DNA from: Rhexocercosporidium sp. MPI-PUGE-AT-0058
Taxonomy: Eukaryota; Ascomycota; Leotiomycetes; Helotiales
Assembly: GCA_020746875.1 (NCBI GenBank)
Contig: JAGTJL010000007.1
Span: 620,001 to 684,000 of the forward strand
DNA length: 64,000 nucleotides
Direction: 5' to 3'
Positions within the stretch are counted from its first letter, which is position 1; every line of letters begins with the position of its first letter. Shown here piece by piece: positions 35,099-47,436 of this stretch. Position numbers and translations under genes: made by a program. The notes beneath the pieces are model-generated. The model was not told where the DNA came from. It did no database searches and saw only the letters and a program-made list of their open reading frames with translations.

Positions 35099-35283
35099 GA
35101 CTGTGGAATTCGGTTATTCGCGACATGGTGAGGCTGCCAACGACACCTCAATTCTCGTCCTCGAACATCTACCGCAACATCATCATCGTCAGGTCCCGTG
35201 TCGCGACTTTATTTCGCAACTTCCATTCGACTCACGTAGAAGCATCGCCTTTCCCCGTGTCATCGCATCTGCGTTCCAGCATC

Positions 35284-38200
35284 ATGGACCCAGTCACGAT
35301 CCTCAGCCTTGTCTGCAATATCTGCCAGCTTTGCGAATATGGCGCCGCAGCCCTTGTTATGGCGAAGGAAGTCTATTGCTCTGAGAAGGGACTGACGGAA
35401 CAGCACGAGAGGCTTCAGAGCTCTACGAAGAGCCTCGAAGGTTTGAGTGGAAGATTACAGGCAAGCCTGAGAGTACGAAGTAGAGTGCCGATTGTTTGCT
35501 GACCCGCCGGATAGGTCATCACAACAGGGGAGACACAGACAGATGATGAGAAGAATCTCAACGATCTTGCAGCCAAATGCAAAGAGATCTCCTGCAAGAT
35601 TCTGGGATTGCTCGAGAAAATCAAGGGCAAGAAGGGCCATAGCTTCGTCGCTGCTATGAGCGTGACTGTGAGAGATATGCGGTACAGGGGGAAGATTGAA
35701 GAGCTGCAAGAGAAACTTAGACATTTGCAAGACCAAGTACATCTGCAGCTCAGCGTCGTCTTGAGGTAAGGTTTTCAACCCAGCAGCCTAGGAAGATCAT
35801 GGAGCAAGACTTAGTTGTCTTGGTGTTCAGATTGGTCTTGCTTTTTTTGATCCGTTCTATTTCCAATGACTTTATGCATTCTTGACCAGCGAGATCCGAC
35901 CCTACCGAGCTCGCACTCATTGTGGGTTAATACTCGTTTCAAAACATCGGGGAATGCAGCTTACTATCGCGTTTCGCAATCCAACCTGACCACGCTACGA
36001 GTGCAGCCTAATTTCTTGGAGGAAAGCCGGCTAATTTTATGAGGATTCAGGTCTGAGTTATTGGAACGTCTCGAAATTTTGATGAAATCCGGAAAGTCAG
36101 ATGCATCCGAACTGGCCTTACTGCGGGACCATATACAGATAATTAGAGCGGGCGTCAGGGTTACCGACTTGGATAACAAAGTCTCCTCGCAACTTCTCCA
36201 CCTGCTGAATATTTCTTCGGAAGGGATAGACCGCAAATGTCAAGATTACATTTTGAAGGCAATCAGCTTCCAGTCTATGAATAGGCGATACGATCAAGTT
36301 GAAACTGCCCATGGTGATACATTCAGGTAAGTCAAGTCTGCGCTAGGGAGAAGATTCAATCCACAAAATTCATATTGTCGCAGCTGTTCATAATTCTCTA
36401 CTTTTCAAAAAGGGTTTCCAATTTTGCTTTTTAAAATCCGCATTTCATCCACTAACCATCACGCCCGTGTGTTAGATGGATACTGGAAAATGATAACCTT
36501 GAATGGGAAGACGTTTACGGACGAAAGCATCAAATTGCGGTAGGATTTCGCTCGTGGCTATCCGGGGGCAGTGGAATCTTCCAGATTATCGCCAAGCCAG
36601 GTTCGGGCAAGAGTACGATGATGAAAGTAATCTGCGATAGCCCCAAGACGAGGCAGCTGCTTCAACAATGGGCTGGCGGGAAACCAATCATCATGGCGAA
36701 GTTCTTTTTCTGGAAGCAGGACGACCCAATGCAAAAATCCATGGATGGAATGATTCGATCTCTCCTTCATCAAGTATTGAGTCAAGCCTCTGAACTCATT
36801 GCCGAGTGTTTTCCGGACAAATGGAGAGCGACTCAAGACACTCCATGGCACTCCCACCTAGTTCCCGAGATCTCAAATACAGAGGCCTGGCAGGCTTTCC
36901 AGAAGCTATTCTCACGAGATAATGGCAGGATCTGGACGAGCTATTCACTTTGCATATTCCTCGACGGCCTAGATGAATGCGAGTGCAAAAAAGGCTCTCA
37001 AGAATTGATCAAAAATCTACAAAGTCTAGCTAGCCTTTCTGCCAGTATCAAAGTCTGCGTCTCTAGCAGACTCATGAACTGCTTGAAGCCTATTGATGAT
37101 GCCTTCCCTGGACAGAAGACATATCTTCACAACCTTACAGAGTCTGATGTTCGAAGAGTCGTCTATGATCGGTTGTATGGTGATACAAACTTCCAGCGAA
37201 TGAGTTTGAAAAACGAAGTCGATTGCCGCAACACGATCGATGATGTTGTTCAAAAAGCCGAAGGTGTTTTCCTGTGGGTGACTTTGATCCTCAATATCCT
37301 GTGCCAAGGGCTCACTGATGCCGATACCTTGTCAGACCTCCGAAAGAAGATTGAACACTACCCTGAGGATCTTGACGGGTTCCTTAAGGAGATAGTAAAG
37401 TCCATACCAACAGAGAATCGGAAGTTGGCATATCGCACATTTGCATGTACCATGATGATGTCTCGGGGTAATGGAAACCTGAGGCTTCTCAATTTTTCCT
37501 TTCTGGAGGACTACAACGAGGACCGTAACTTCGCCATTGCTATGCCCCTTGACAGTGCATTATCCTCAGATGAGATAGATGCACGTCTCGCTCGCGCCCG
37601 AAGAAGATTGACAGCGCACTGCAAAGAGCTTTTGCACGTCGACGATACAGCTCTTGGGCCAAAAGCGCCTCCTGTCAGTTTTATCCATAGATCTGTACGA
37701 GAGATATTCGAGCAAGAGCAGGTCAAGAGCAATATGGCCGAGCACATTGAAGATTTTGATGTTCTGGACGCCATATTACAAACACATCTTGCCGTGATCA
37801 AACGAGGGCTTGACAGTAATTCTTACATGCACGTGGTTGAAAAAACCCTTCTTGAGCTACAAGAACTACTAAAAGTTATCAAGGTCCTCCAACCTCGATG
37901 CACCACTGCAACATGCGAATCTCTCGACCGCTTATCTACTGCGTTGCTTTATAAACAAGGAATTGTTGCCGAATATTTTCACGAAGTTGAATGGCTCAAA
38001 TATGACATTAACTATAGGGTCGTTCCTAGCTTCAAGTTGCAAGGCCTTTGGTCTCTAGTTCATGCAGCCGCAGAAGTAAGTCTTGTCACCTACCTGGATT
38101 GGACAGTGAATAGATTTCCAGGCTTCGCGAAACATCATGACGCAGCATCTGAATTGCTAGGATTTTATCTTGATTGGAGCGTGAAGCGCGTTTATGACTT

Positions 38201-39111
38201 GAGCATAGAAGACCATCGTTGGGTGGAGAGCTTGCTCCGGAGAGGACTCTCTGCTAATTATCGGCGGTATTCAATAATCGATTTAATAATCGAAGTTGAA
38301 GGACAGCCTATCTGGCATAAAATGCTTACCATTTTGATTCGTGGAGGGCTCGAGGTAGGAAATGATTCGTTCTGGCACATCTTCGAAACATTTGTTAGAT
38401 ATGGTGCTGATTGTTCGATGACTATGGTCCGAACTTCTTCGTCGGCAGTTGAGAAAATCCGATGGGGAGGAGGCGTAACTATCTATATATGGGAAAAAAA
38501 CTTACCCCTAGGTGCGGTGAGGCTACAAGACTTTGTAGACTTCTACAAATCAGAAAATGCAGATTCAATTAAGAAGCTCATTGTTCGAAACCAGACCCGA
38601 GAAAGGGAATCGCCAAGCATAGTCACGCTGTCCAATCGAGACTTCGAAGAGGCATGGACAGCTGCGGACAAGGCTGGGGAAAATGTAGAAAAAATCAAAT
38701 TCCGCATGAGGGAACCGAATTGGGATGTCTCGCCACCTACAGCAGCTGAGCTGGAAGCTGAAAGGTTCGAGAAATGGGCTACAGTTTGGGATATATCGTC
38801 AGATGCTACAGCTGGAGGACGAGCTATCAGTGTCGAGAAATGGGTAACGGACAGCCGAGTTGCAGATTCCTCGACGTTTGAGTCCAAGGACGCATCCGAA
38901 TTAGTCACTGAGCAGACATCTCTTGCGGTGTGGATGATGGGATATGCTATTCTGGGCCTCCCTGTTCTAGTGATGATTTCCAGTAAGTCACAGTGAACTC
39001 CCCTCAAATGGTACTTTATCTGAAATGTCAACAGGTGTGAACCTTTTGCTTTGGCTACCTGGTATCTGGATATACCTATTCAGCTCGGAGTTGAATGCAC
39101 GCGAACTGTAA
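35284..39111 (+). CDS. NACHT STAND protein with HeLo-like N-terminus (fungal NLR-like)
   Basis: Five exons (35284-35460, 35515-35765, 36051-36326, 36476-38982, 39035-39111) give 1095 residues in consistent phase. The N-terminus MDPVTILSLVCNICQLCEYG... with following amphipathic helices matches the HeLo-like/fungal STAND N-terminal domain (about 1-235). After F-x-WILE comes a NACHT ATPase with P-loop KPGSGKST (about 275), Walker B FLDGLDE (about 396) and a CVSSR sensor segment. The C-terminal half has no ankyrin, WD or TPR repeats. The final exon adds a second hydrophobic span, giving two predicted C-terminal membrane segments (about 1050-1090). The first intron is GC-AG (donor GCAAGC). Family knowledge: HeLo-type domains form membrane-active cell-death effectors and NACHT domains oligomerise on trigger. 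A role in allorecognition or defence is inferred. The ATG lies only 185 bp from the transposon end, so the promoter borders or includes it. Confidence 0.87.
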
Positions 39112-39840
39112 ACAACCCTCATCAGTAGCGGAAAGGTCCTTTGGGAATTATGACACCGATTTGTGTACGTTTTCTATAAGATTTAGGCTGAGATGGATTA
39201 TGATTGGCTGTATAAGCCTTTGGAGGAGGTTGTGTTGCAGAAATGGTATGGTTGTCAAATGGGGTTTCGGGTAGAGCGAGCATGCTTACAGCGGCGTGTG
39301 TTGAGCGAGAGGCGTCACGGAATCTTTTACCATTGAAAATTCAAGCAGTGTTACTAGCTGGGAGGGGGTATGATTCATGACTGCTTTTATTACGCACAGA
39401 TCTCATCACTAGAGCTCATTTCAAGGAGCTAGCTCGCCCTTGCTCTCCCACATCTGAAGCTTAAGTGTCGGTTGGAATTCCTGCCGTAGCGTCTCCTGAG
39501 ATTACAACTACCTACTCATCCCTCCTCAGCACGGAAGAACACACCGAATCCTGCACTATCTCGAAAATACTACGCGGGCTCAGCCGCAGCCAACAATCTC
39601 AGCAACCTCCTCTCAGCTTCAACTGCTGACTTTCTGGAAAAGGTTGCATCCAGATATGTATGCTGTATCAGGAGGAATAAAATCTTTGGAAGAGCAACTG
39701 AAATTGTCAAATCCCATTTTTCGTTGCTCGCGATCTCTTTCCTCCCATGTTAGATTTCCCTTACCCCACTTCTGCTCCCCACTCGAGACAACAAGACTTA
39801 CTAGTAGTTCAAGATGTCTTTATATTACTAGGATAAACGA
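39112..39840. other. Convergent intergenic region
   Basis: No gene seen between the NACHT gene and the regulator gene, which end tail-to-tail. Confidence 0.6.
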
Positions 39841-42239
39841 TCAAGTCAAAACTACCTGCATTCCCCAGTCCTTCAACACATCTTCCCATCGATGATCACT
39901 CCGCCCCATATCCTGCCTCTTCCAAACCTCGTACACGACTTTCTCCGCCTCTATGACGCTGCCGACATTATAGCACCTCACAGTCTTGAGGTAAAGATCG
40001 ATCTTCTGCCTCGCAGAGACATCATACGCTTCGCATCCTACGATAAAACCCGGCCATGGGAACGGCGCATGGCATATGTTCAAATTTTGTTTCAGCTGCT
40101 CGTGAGCGAGCAAGTGGTCCGCCGCGTTCACGACATAGTGTTGAAGGACGCGAGGGTTAGTATTGCGAATCTGGCGTTGGAAATGGACGATCAGAGCTTG
40201 GTATGTTGCATTGACCAGATGAGCTGCTACCTCCTTCGCCGCAGCGTCTGGCGAGTTTGACAGATCCGATCCGAAATGTGCCGTGAGACTTAAGTTCTCA
40301 GGGGCTCTCCATCTGAAGATCCTGTCCTCGATGATCTTGCATCTTCGAGCGAAATCTGGTGTTGATGATTCTGCGGATTGCAGCTGTTTGCAAAGTGAGG
40401 ATGTCTGGGATATTAGAGATAAGAGCGTGGTCGGCATTTGGTAGATCGAGACGAATAGGGGATCTTCTTCTAGATCTTCGCCTTCTTCGCCTTCGATCCA
40501 TGCTAATCTTGAATTGGCGGACTGGGCCATAGTATTGGAAAGCTCTTGGTTCTGAGATACATGAGACTGTGTTGATCCCCACGTGTCGTGTTGACTGTCT
40601 GTCCTTGTCTTGCTACCCCGCAGAGATGTGCTCTCGTGGATGATTCTCAGATATGAGAATATGTGATGTAGTTTCGATATCTTGAGAGACTTTACCGGTT
40701 TGGGCAGTCCGAAATTCCGTATCAAGGATTCGCTTTCCGCAAGGTAGCTTTGAGAATCCTGCATATCCCCACTAAAAACCTAGAGACTGTTAGATCAGTC
40801 ACCATGGAATAGAACGTAACTTACGCCAATCGTGACCATACTCAGCATGCTCATCAAGACTTCCTTGTACTTGCCCCTCATCGCTTTTGGCAAATCCTTG
40901 TCTAGTGACGAACGTAGGTACTTCTGAGCGGTTTTCTTGTGAGCAGCCCCTTTTATTTTCCAGTGTTGCACTCTCTCTTCAGATTCTTGGTCTGCAAAAC
41001 TCATGTGGAAAGCGCTGATTGAAAGCAGTGCGTAGAAAAGAGCCATCTTGGCAAAGCTCTTCGCTTCACCATGCACGAGAAGCTCTGCCAGGGCGCTCAT
41101 CGCACATGGTAGATGTATCGTCTTCCAGGGTGGTTTCTTAGCTGGAGTCATCGACATAGCCTCAATGACCTTGGACGAATAATAGTCCAAAAGAAGCCGC
41201 GCTTCGGGGGGTATCTTTGACATGTTCGCCGTGTTGGGCATCTGCAATACGGAGTGTGGACCAGAAAGGAACTTAAGCGAGTTTTGTAGGTTATGCTGAT
41301 TTGAACTGGGATCTAACAATAATTAGCATGAGTAACGTAGGGATGAAAATCAGATCACCAATGGCTGTGTCGAATCCCAGACTTTGGTCTGCTACATTTG
41401 GTCCAAATAGATTAGACGCCAGGACGTTTGCCGCATCATTAAGGAGACCTTGGGATGGGGAGCCAATCTCCAATTCCCAATTTATAGAAACTTCGCCATT
41501 GAGAGATCCTTTTTCCGAATCAAATCTTGAAAACGTGACTAGGGCAGAGTCAAGGGGATCCCATGCCTGAACATCATCCAGCTCACCCCAAGCAAATTGG
41601 GAGAGCGATAAATTCAGTTCAGGTGTTGATATCCGTCCGGTATCCTCCAAAACTTGTACATCTTCTATGATCTCTAATTGTGGAAGAGACTCAGGCGAGG
41701 ATTCTGGCAAAGTGGGGGAGGCAGCTGGAAGGATGCCAAAAGGTCCGATCCGAGAGAACTCAGTTGCATCTGCAACTTTCTCCTGCAGCTCTCTAAGAAC
41801 CCGGTCCAAGTCAAGGAATGAAGCATTGACACAGCATTCGTCCCTCATCTGGACCACCATGGCAAGTCGTTCTTCATCTGATCAGTTGTCAGTTTTCTCC
41901 TCCCAGCGAAAGGTAGAAGAAAAGAGATCAACCTGAAAATAGTACCCGACGACTGCTTTGCCCTTCATCAACCTCATCCATAAGTCCGGGATCTGACAAT
42001 CGTCGACTTGCCTCTGGCACCTTGGGTGGAACCCATGTGTATTTTCGTGAGTACCCCTCACAAGGGACCTTGAGCCGGGTACAGTTGTGACATGCTGGCT
42101 GCCCCAAATCACACTTTACATGCCTCTCTCGGCAAGTGAGGCATCCTGTGAATGCATGTGTGCGTGGACGAGGAGCAGGAGGAGCAGTCGCAACGCGTTG
42201 AGCGCGCGTGGATCGAGTTTTCGATTTCCTCGATGGCAT
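39841..42239 (-). CDS. Zn2Cys6 transcription factor, ARCA/ACR-2 type
   Basis: Four exons (41933-42239, 41359-41877, 40825-41312, 39841-40779) with 45-55-nt introns give 750 residues. The zinc cluster has Cys at 33, 36, 43, 50, 53 and 60 (C-x2-C-x6-C-x6-C-x2-C-x6-C). It lies in a basic, proline-containing N-terminus and is followed by the typical CEGYSRKYTW extension. The long C-terminal region has the helical composition of the Fungal_trans_2 regulatory domain, including PPEARLLLDYYSSKVIEAMS and ALAELLVHGEAKSFAKMALFYALLSISAFH. This architecture is shared by ARCA, acriflavine-resistance (ACR-2) and arginine-regulator proteins. Target genes are unknown, and the neighbouring permease is broken, so local regulation cannot be argued strongly. 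All introns are GT-AG and no lesion was seen. Confidence 0.87.
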
Positions 42240-43242
42240 AGAGGAGGAGATGCTGAGTAATCAGACTTAACCTCGGATATCAGACGAACGACGACCTTAA
42301 ACAATAACACAAGAAAGAGGCAGGCGACAACGACAGCGATAACTGCTTCTTGAGGTGTAGGATCGGTCAAGAACTCGGCAAACGTTTCTGGGGATCGACT
42401 TGTCTGAACTCGGGAAGATAAGACACCCCGCAGCCTCCGCTCTAGTGGAATCCAAACATGAGAGGTCGATTTCCCAGCAACTCTAATCCATCATCTCAAC
42501 CACTTGGACCTGCGAGAGAGGTTGGAGGGAAGATGGAAGTGGATCTCAGATAAGAGTTGGGTCAACTTGGTGGGTTCAGGGGTCCAGTTCCACTGACGAA
42601 GTTGTGGGCTTACAACCCCAAAAGTGGGATGGAGAGAAGGGGGGAAATGGAGCACTAGGGTGGTGTGATGTTCAATGCTCACTCAAGATGGGTCTTTGTT
42701 CGATTTAAGCGAGTATGCCATAGTTGAGGACGAGGCTATGGCAAGTCGCCAGAAAGTGCGTCAAATGATTGCTTTCTTCTTCTTCTTTTTTGCTTCGAAT
42801 TTGTGGAGTAGGTGGATCTAGTCGATGAGTGCTTGTTTACTTTTCGAACCCCTCCCATCCCTATCAACAGTGTGTTTCCCCAGACTCGCCAAGATGAGAA
42901 AATCAACTAAACAACAAACCATCCGCTATCTTCATCCCCCTGGTTTTGCATGGGCCGACAATGATATCACTTGCAAATCTTGATGCGGAAGGATACAACG
43001 ACCTTGAAAGTGGTCCCTGAAACCGGATCAGCCACATGTAGAGTGGGCCATACTGTAAGGTACTGTGCCCCAAAACTCTATCTTTATCTCCAAGGTTCAA
43101 GATAACAAATGACAGACCACCAAGCGGATGGGTAGTACTTAACCCAGCTTGTATCGTCACCATGTTGCTCGCTTTTATTTCTCGGTAGTTTAAGAACTAC
43201 GCTGAATTTCAAAGTCGAATCTGGGACTTTGCCATACTGCAA
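42240..43242. other. Divergent promoter region
   Basis: About 1 kb between the head-to-head regulator (-) and permease remnant (+). No gene seen; short frames lack motifs. Confidence 0.6.
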
Positions 43243-45346
43243 CATGGAGAAAACACAAGAGAAAGGTGTCTCGCCTCAGTCAATCCCCCCACTTCTAGCG
43301 AGCATGTAGGCGATGCATACGAAGTCATTAATGACGTCGAAACGCATGGTGAAATGAAGAGAGTCCTCTCGAAAAAGATGATTCATGTGCGAGATGTATC
43401 TCTTATAGTTAAAAATCTTTGCTAATCATTTACAGGTCATTTCTTTAGGCTCTCAAATCGGAAGTAGTCTTTTCATTGCAACTGGCAAAGCACCCAGGGA
43501 CGGCAAGTCATGAAGCACCTCTTCCGTCTCCCCCACTAATGGCCTTCAGGTGGACCTGGTAGTTTAGTAATTGGTTATGGCATGGTCATGACTTTGGTTT
43601 GGGCTTCACTTCAGACACTTTCGGAAATGACAATTGCGTTTCCGGTTTCTGGAAACTTTATCGACTATGCTGATCGCTTCGTTGGTAAGGATACGCCACT
43701 AAAACCTGTCTCATGGCTGTTAGAATTACATACTGACTCCCTTGACAGACCCTGCGTTGGCTTTTGGAGCAGGTTTTGCTGAATGGCTTGGTGCGTTTGC
43801 TCTTGGAAATGAACCCTCGCGTATTCTGACCTGTGGTAGGGTGGACTACTGTGTAGCATCCGAAGCAACCTTCTTCTCCGTCATCATCAACTATTGGGCA
43901 GAAGGCAAAGTCCACGAGGCAGTATGGTGTAAGTCAGCCCCTCATATCGAACGTCTTTTATACTGATCGGACCATAGACACCATCTTCCTCTTGTTCTGC
44001 TGAAGTCTATTCCTTCTCTCCACAAAATGGTTCGGATGGTTCGAGTACGCGGCCTCGCTCCTGAAGATCATTGCCCTGATAATCTTCATCATCGTTGCTT
44101 TCGCGATGGTTCTCGGCGCTGGCCCTACAGGCGAGACGCATACTGGCGAGACTTGGAGAGATTATCCCGTTTTCATGAATGGTTTTAGAGGATTTGGAAA
44201 TAGCGCTCTGTTTGGAATCTGGGCAATGGGGCAAGAATCTCCCTTTTCCTCTCGCAACACCTAGAAGAGTACTAAATCGATAAACAGCGATCAGGTATTC
44301 ACGGGCATTATGGCTGGCGAAGCAAAATCTCCCCGATACTCAATGGCTCACGCCACCAAACTCGTACCCGTCCGCGTCTTCTCTACATTCATGCTTTCCA
44401 TCGTATTCATCAGTATTCTCATTCCTCAAGACGACAAGCGACTTTTTGGAGGATCGGGTGTCGCTGCCTCGCCCTTCGTCATCGCCCTCAACGATGCAGG
44501 AATCAAGGGTCTGCCGGACTTTCCGAATGTCATCATGATGATCGGTATTGCTTCTATTGCTGTTGAATCGATCTATATCTCATCGAGAATCATGAGATCG
44601 ATGGCTTTGCAGGGCCTTATTCCGAAGTTTATCGTGAATGTAGACAAAGCGGGTTACGTATAGAAGTCCTTCACCAAGAATCACAAAGACTTAAAGAAGC
44701 TGACATATTAGATGGGCAATTACATTCACAGTCTTGGTTGCTGTCGTTCTCACTTACATCAATCTCACAGGCAAGCGTCCTGAACCCCTTCTAAATTCAA
44801 GCACTAATACTCCATAGCTGGTGGAATTGAAGTCTTCACATGGCTCGTATCAATCACCTCCTCATCCTTCTTCCTCGTCTGGTTCGGCCTCTGCATCACC
44901 TCCTTCCGTTTCCGAGCTGCACTTAAAGCCCAGAACGATCTACTTCGGACTGAAGCCTACGCCTATCAAACCTGGGTCTGGCCCATTCCAATTGTCTGGT
45001 TGTTCGCTGGTAGTACAGTTCTCCTCGTGTCCTGCTTCTACGTTGGTCTCTATCCGATCGTAAGTCCTTCCACTAACATATTTCACCCGAGCCAGAGCTA
45101 AAATCTTATCAGGGTGTCGAGAAGGCATCGGTCTACTACTTCTTCCAATACATGATCGGCGTCGTGACAGTTGTATCCTTCACGATTGGATATAAGATCC
45201 TCTATAGAACTAAAATGAGGGACCCTAAAACTGCTGATTTGCAAACTGGTCGCCGAACACTTGGAGGCGAAGAGTTGGCTATTCTGAACGACTACTATCA
45301 CCGTACGGCTTTGCAACGATTTTACACATATATTCAACTCTGGTAA
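43243..45346 (+). pseudogene. Amino-acid permease (APC/YAT family), decayed
   Basis: A nearly full-length fungal amino-acid permease can be read across about nine exons. Recognisable pieces are IHVISLGSQIGSSLFIATGK, GMVMTLVWASLQTLSEMT, FGAGFAEWLGW, KWFGWFEYAASLLKII, FTGIMAGEAKSPRYSM, SSRIMRSMALQG and the C-terminal LNDYYHRTALQRFYTYIQLW. In a working protein it would be a 12-span plasma-membrane amino-acid/proton symporter. Lesions are a 1-nt frameshift in the C-run near 43285-43291, a second near 43852-43856 after EWLGWTTV, and an in-frame TGA at 44003-44005. The exon junction near 44657 is also damaged. A restart at the ATG in GEMKRVLSKK could bypass only the first lesion. Three of its introns use GC donors (43503, 44231, 44771). 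Promoter-side neighbour is the regulator at 42239. Confidence 0.85.
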
Positions 45347-45799
45347 AACAGTGGATGTTACGTGTAAGAGAAACTCTGCCAAAGGAGAGACTGTGTTTAG
45401 CAAACGGAAGAATACAAACAACATTGGCATATGCTTCCTGGTTTTGAAAATCAGTCCCACGAGCAAACACTTTACTGTCTATCTGTTTGTCCTTTAGTCG
45501 GATTTCAGAATGTTTGGACAATGTTCGGCCTGCATCGAAGTGAATTGTGTTTCCATCAAGTCATATGGGTAAAACTTTGGCAGTACCAGTGCCTTCGAAC
45601 CCAGCCCCTCTTGCTCTCGCTTCGCAATATGATGACTTTGGTGCTCACTTCCGACTACGCGTGAAGCTTTCATCACATCTTCCGGCCAATTCACTTCCCC
45701 CAATGAGTCCAAAGGCTGCTGGCTCTTTTGGATTCGGTTGACACTATCACTAGAGCACTCTTTTAGGCGGCACAACAACCAAACCCCTGTCTTCCGTAA

Positions 45800-46419
45800 T
45801 CCTCCACTGCAACGCCTTACATATCTCAGAAATAACCTTCAAAGTCGGTGTCGTGTTCTTCGTGGAGGATGTGGCCGAGTTGGCCTTTGTGCGAGTCGAT
45901 CATTGAGCCGCCGCTGAGACAATGTGGGTGGGGAAGGAGACCAACATGGGCTGCTCGATGTTGAGCCTATTTTAAATAATGACTATGATGGTGTGCCCTG
46001 GTGTGACGGCGGGGGCGATTAGGGAGGTGAGGGACCGTGGGATGTCAGGCAGGTTTTTGGTTGTGGTTAACTACTCTGTAGTCGAATGGAGGGAGGGATT
46101 CTTTGACGGCGTCTGGGACAGAATTGACTACTACGGAATACTAGTCAGTACTTGCTTAACCAAAACTCCAAACATATCCCTAAGACTTTGATACTCGGGA
46201 AACGATTAACTAACATCTTGTCGGTCTCCAGCCTTTCACTTTGCTATGGTCTACACTCTCAATAACATACCCCTATTCCTGCACAACCTTGAAATTTGAT
46301 CTCAAAACCGCAGTCACAGCTCCCAAGCCACTTGCCTCAATATTCAACGCTGCAATAGTTCCAACTGCTCCCCCGCCTAGGAGAAGCACATTAGCTTTCT
46401 TCGTTTCTGTAATTGCCAT
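45800..46419 (-). pseudogene. Ketopantoate reductase-like (2-dehydropantoate 2-reductase) remnant
   Basis: From ATG 46419 the minus strand reads a nucleotide-binding start, ANVLLLGGGAVGTIAALNIE, then VTAVLRSNFKVV and, after a TAG, GYVIESVDHSKVKGWRPTR. After a gap that looks like an intron, the pieces FDY, TTKNLPDIPRSLTSLIAPAV and TPGHTIIVII with a TAA are readable, followed by NRLNIEQP and SGGSMIDSHKGQLGHILHEE. This is the order of the ketopantoate reductase ApbA/PanE fold in fungi. Working relatives reduce 2-dehydropantoate with NADPH, but many fungal copies act on other ketones. Several stops and frame changes and the loss of the C-terminal domain show that it is broken. It is convergent with the permease remnant. 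Confidence 0.72.
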
Positions 46420-47436
46420 CCTGTTTGTCTTTTAAAGATGAGTTCAGAGTAGAATCAAGAAGGGTGTCAGTAAAGTGGGAAATGAAAGAAGACGAAGAAT
46501 GAAGGAGATATAAGTGAGAGATTCAAAAACAAAAACAAACAAGCCTCAAACAGAAAGGAGAAAGTAACGTCCATCCCTGCGTGCCGAAAAATCCGGTGTG
46601 CCGAATAAATTGAGAGGTACTTTGGCTTGAAGTATCCTAATATCTGTATACACCTTATCATCTGTTATAAGCTTTCATAAGTTATGTTCAACAGCCACTC
46701 TCAGACACCCTAAACACCGTCTACTAGAGAATTGCATTTATATCGTCGCTCTCACGCTTGGATTATAAAGAGTCTCAATTTGTAACATAATCGTGTGCCT
46801 CCACTATAGCCCCACTACCAAGCCTATTGTGGAGGAAACGACTCCCAACACCACACAACAAGAGAGGTCGCATGGAGTGAGCCACGAGGGAACTTTCTAG
46901 CTTCCACAAATAACAGATCTATTAAATCTAAAGATATCACGTACTTAAAGAATCAAAATTGGCAAAAGAGAGGCGGGAAAAATATGTATTGGATAGAATA
47001 TGTGTAAGATGTTTTTGTGTTGTATAACCTTGAAGTGTTAGTCTCTTATACGTGGGAAGAGCCGGTTTAGTCATGTGACAAAGAAACATTCGAGGTTCTT
47101 CCTTACCACAATACTATTCCTAATACTTTTAAATGAATATTATCCAGATCCAAGACCTGAACACTGTATAGGAAATAGCTATTAGCCTTGTGTCTATTGT
47201 GGCGGCCAAATTCAAGTAAGGTTATTACGCGGATCAATACCTCGGCTAACAATTTTGGTTTAGTATAAAACAGCTTCGCACGTCTTTTAATATTTACGCG
47301 GTAATTTCATCTACGAAGCCTTAGACACAAATGGCAAATGTGTCTAGAGGCACAGCAGTACCTGGTTTTGTTGCGTCAAATCCAGCTTGGTAATAATTTC
47401 AATGACTGCACCAGCTGCCGTATTTGGTCCAAGCGA
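46420..47436. other. Intergenic, AT-leaning, nothing recognised
   Basis: About 1 kb without a supported gene, lying between the reductase relic and the 3' end of the HET gene. No inverted repeats were noticed. Confidence 0.55.
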
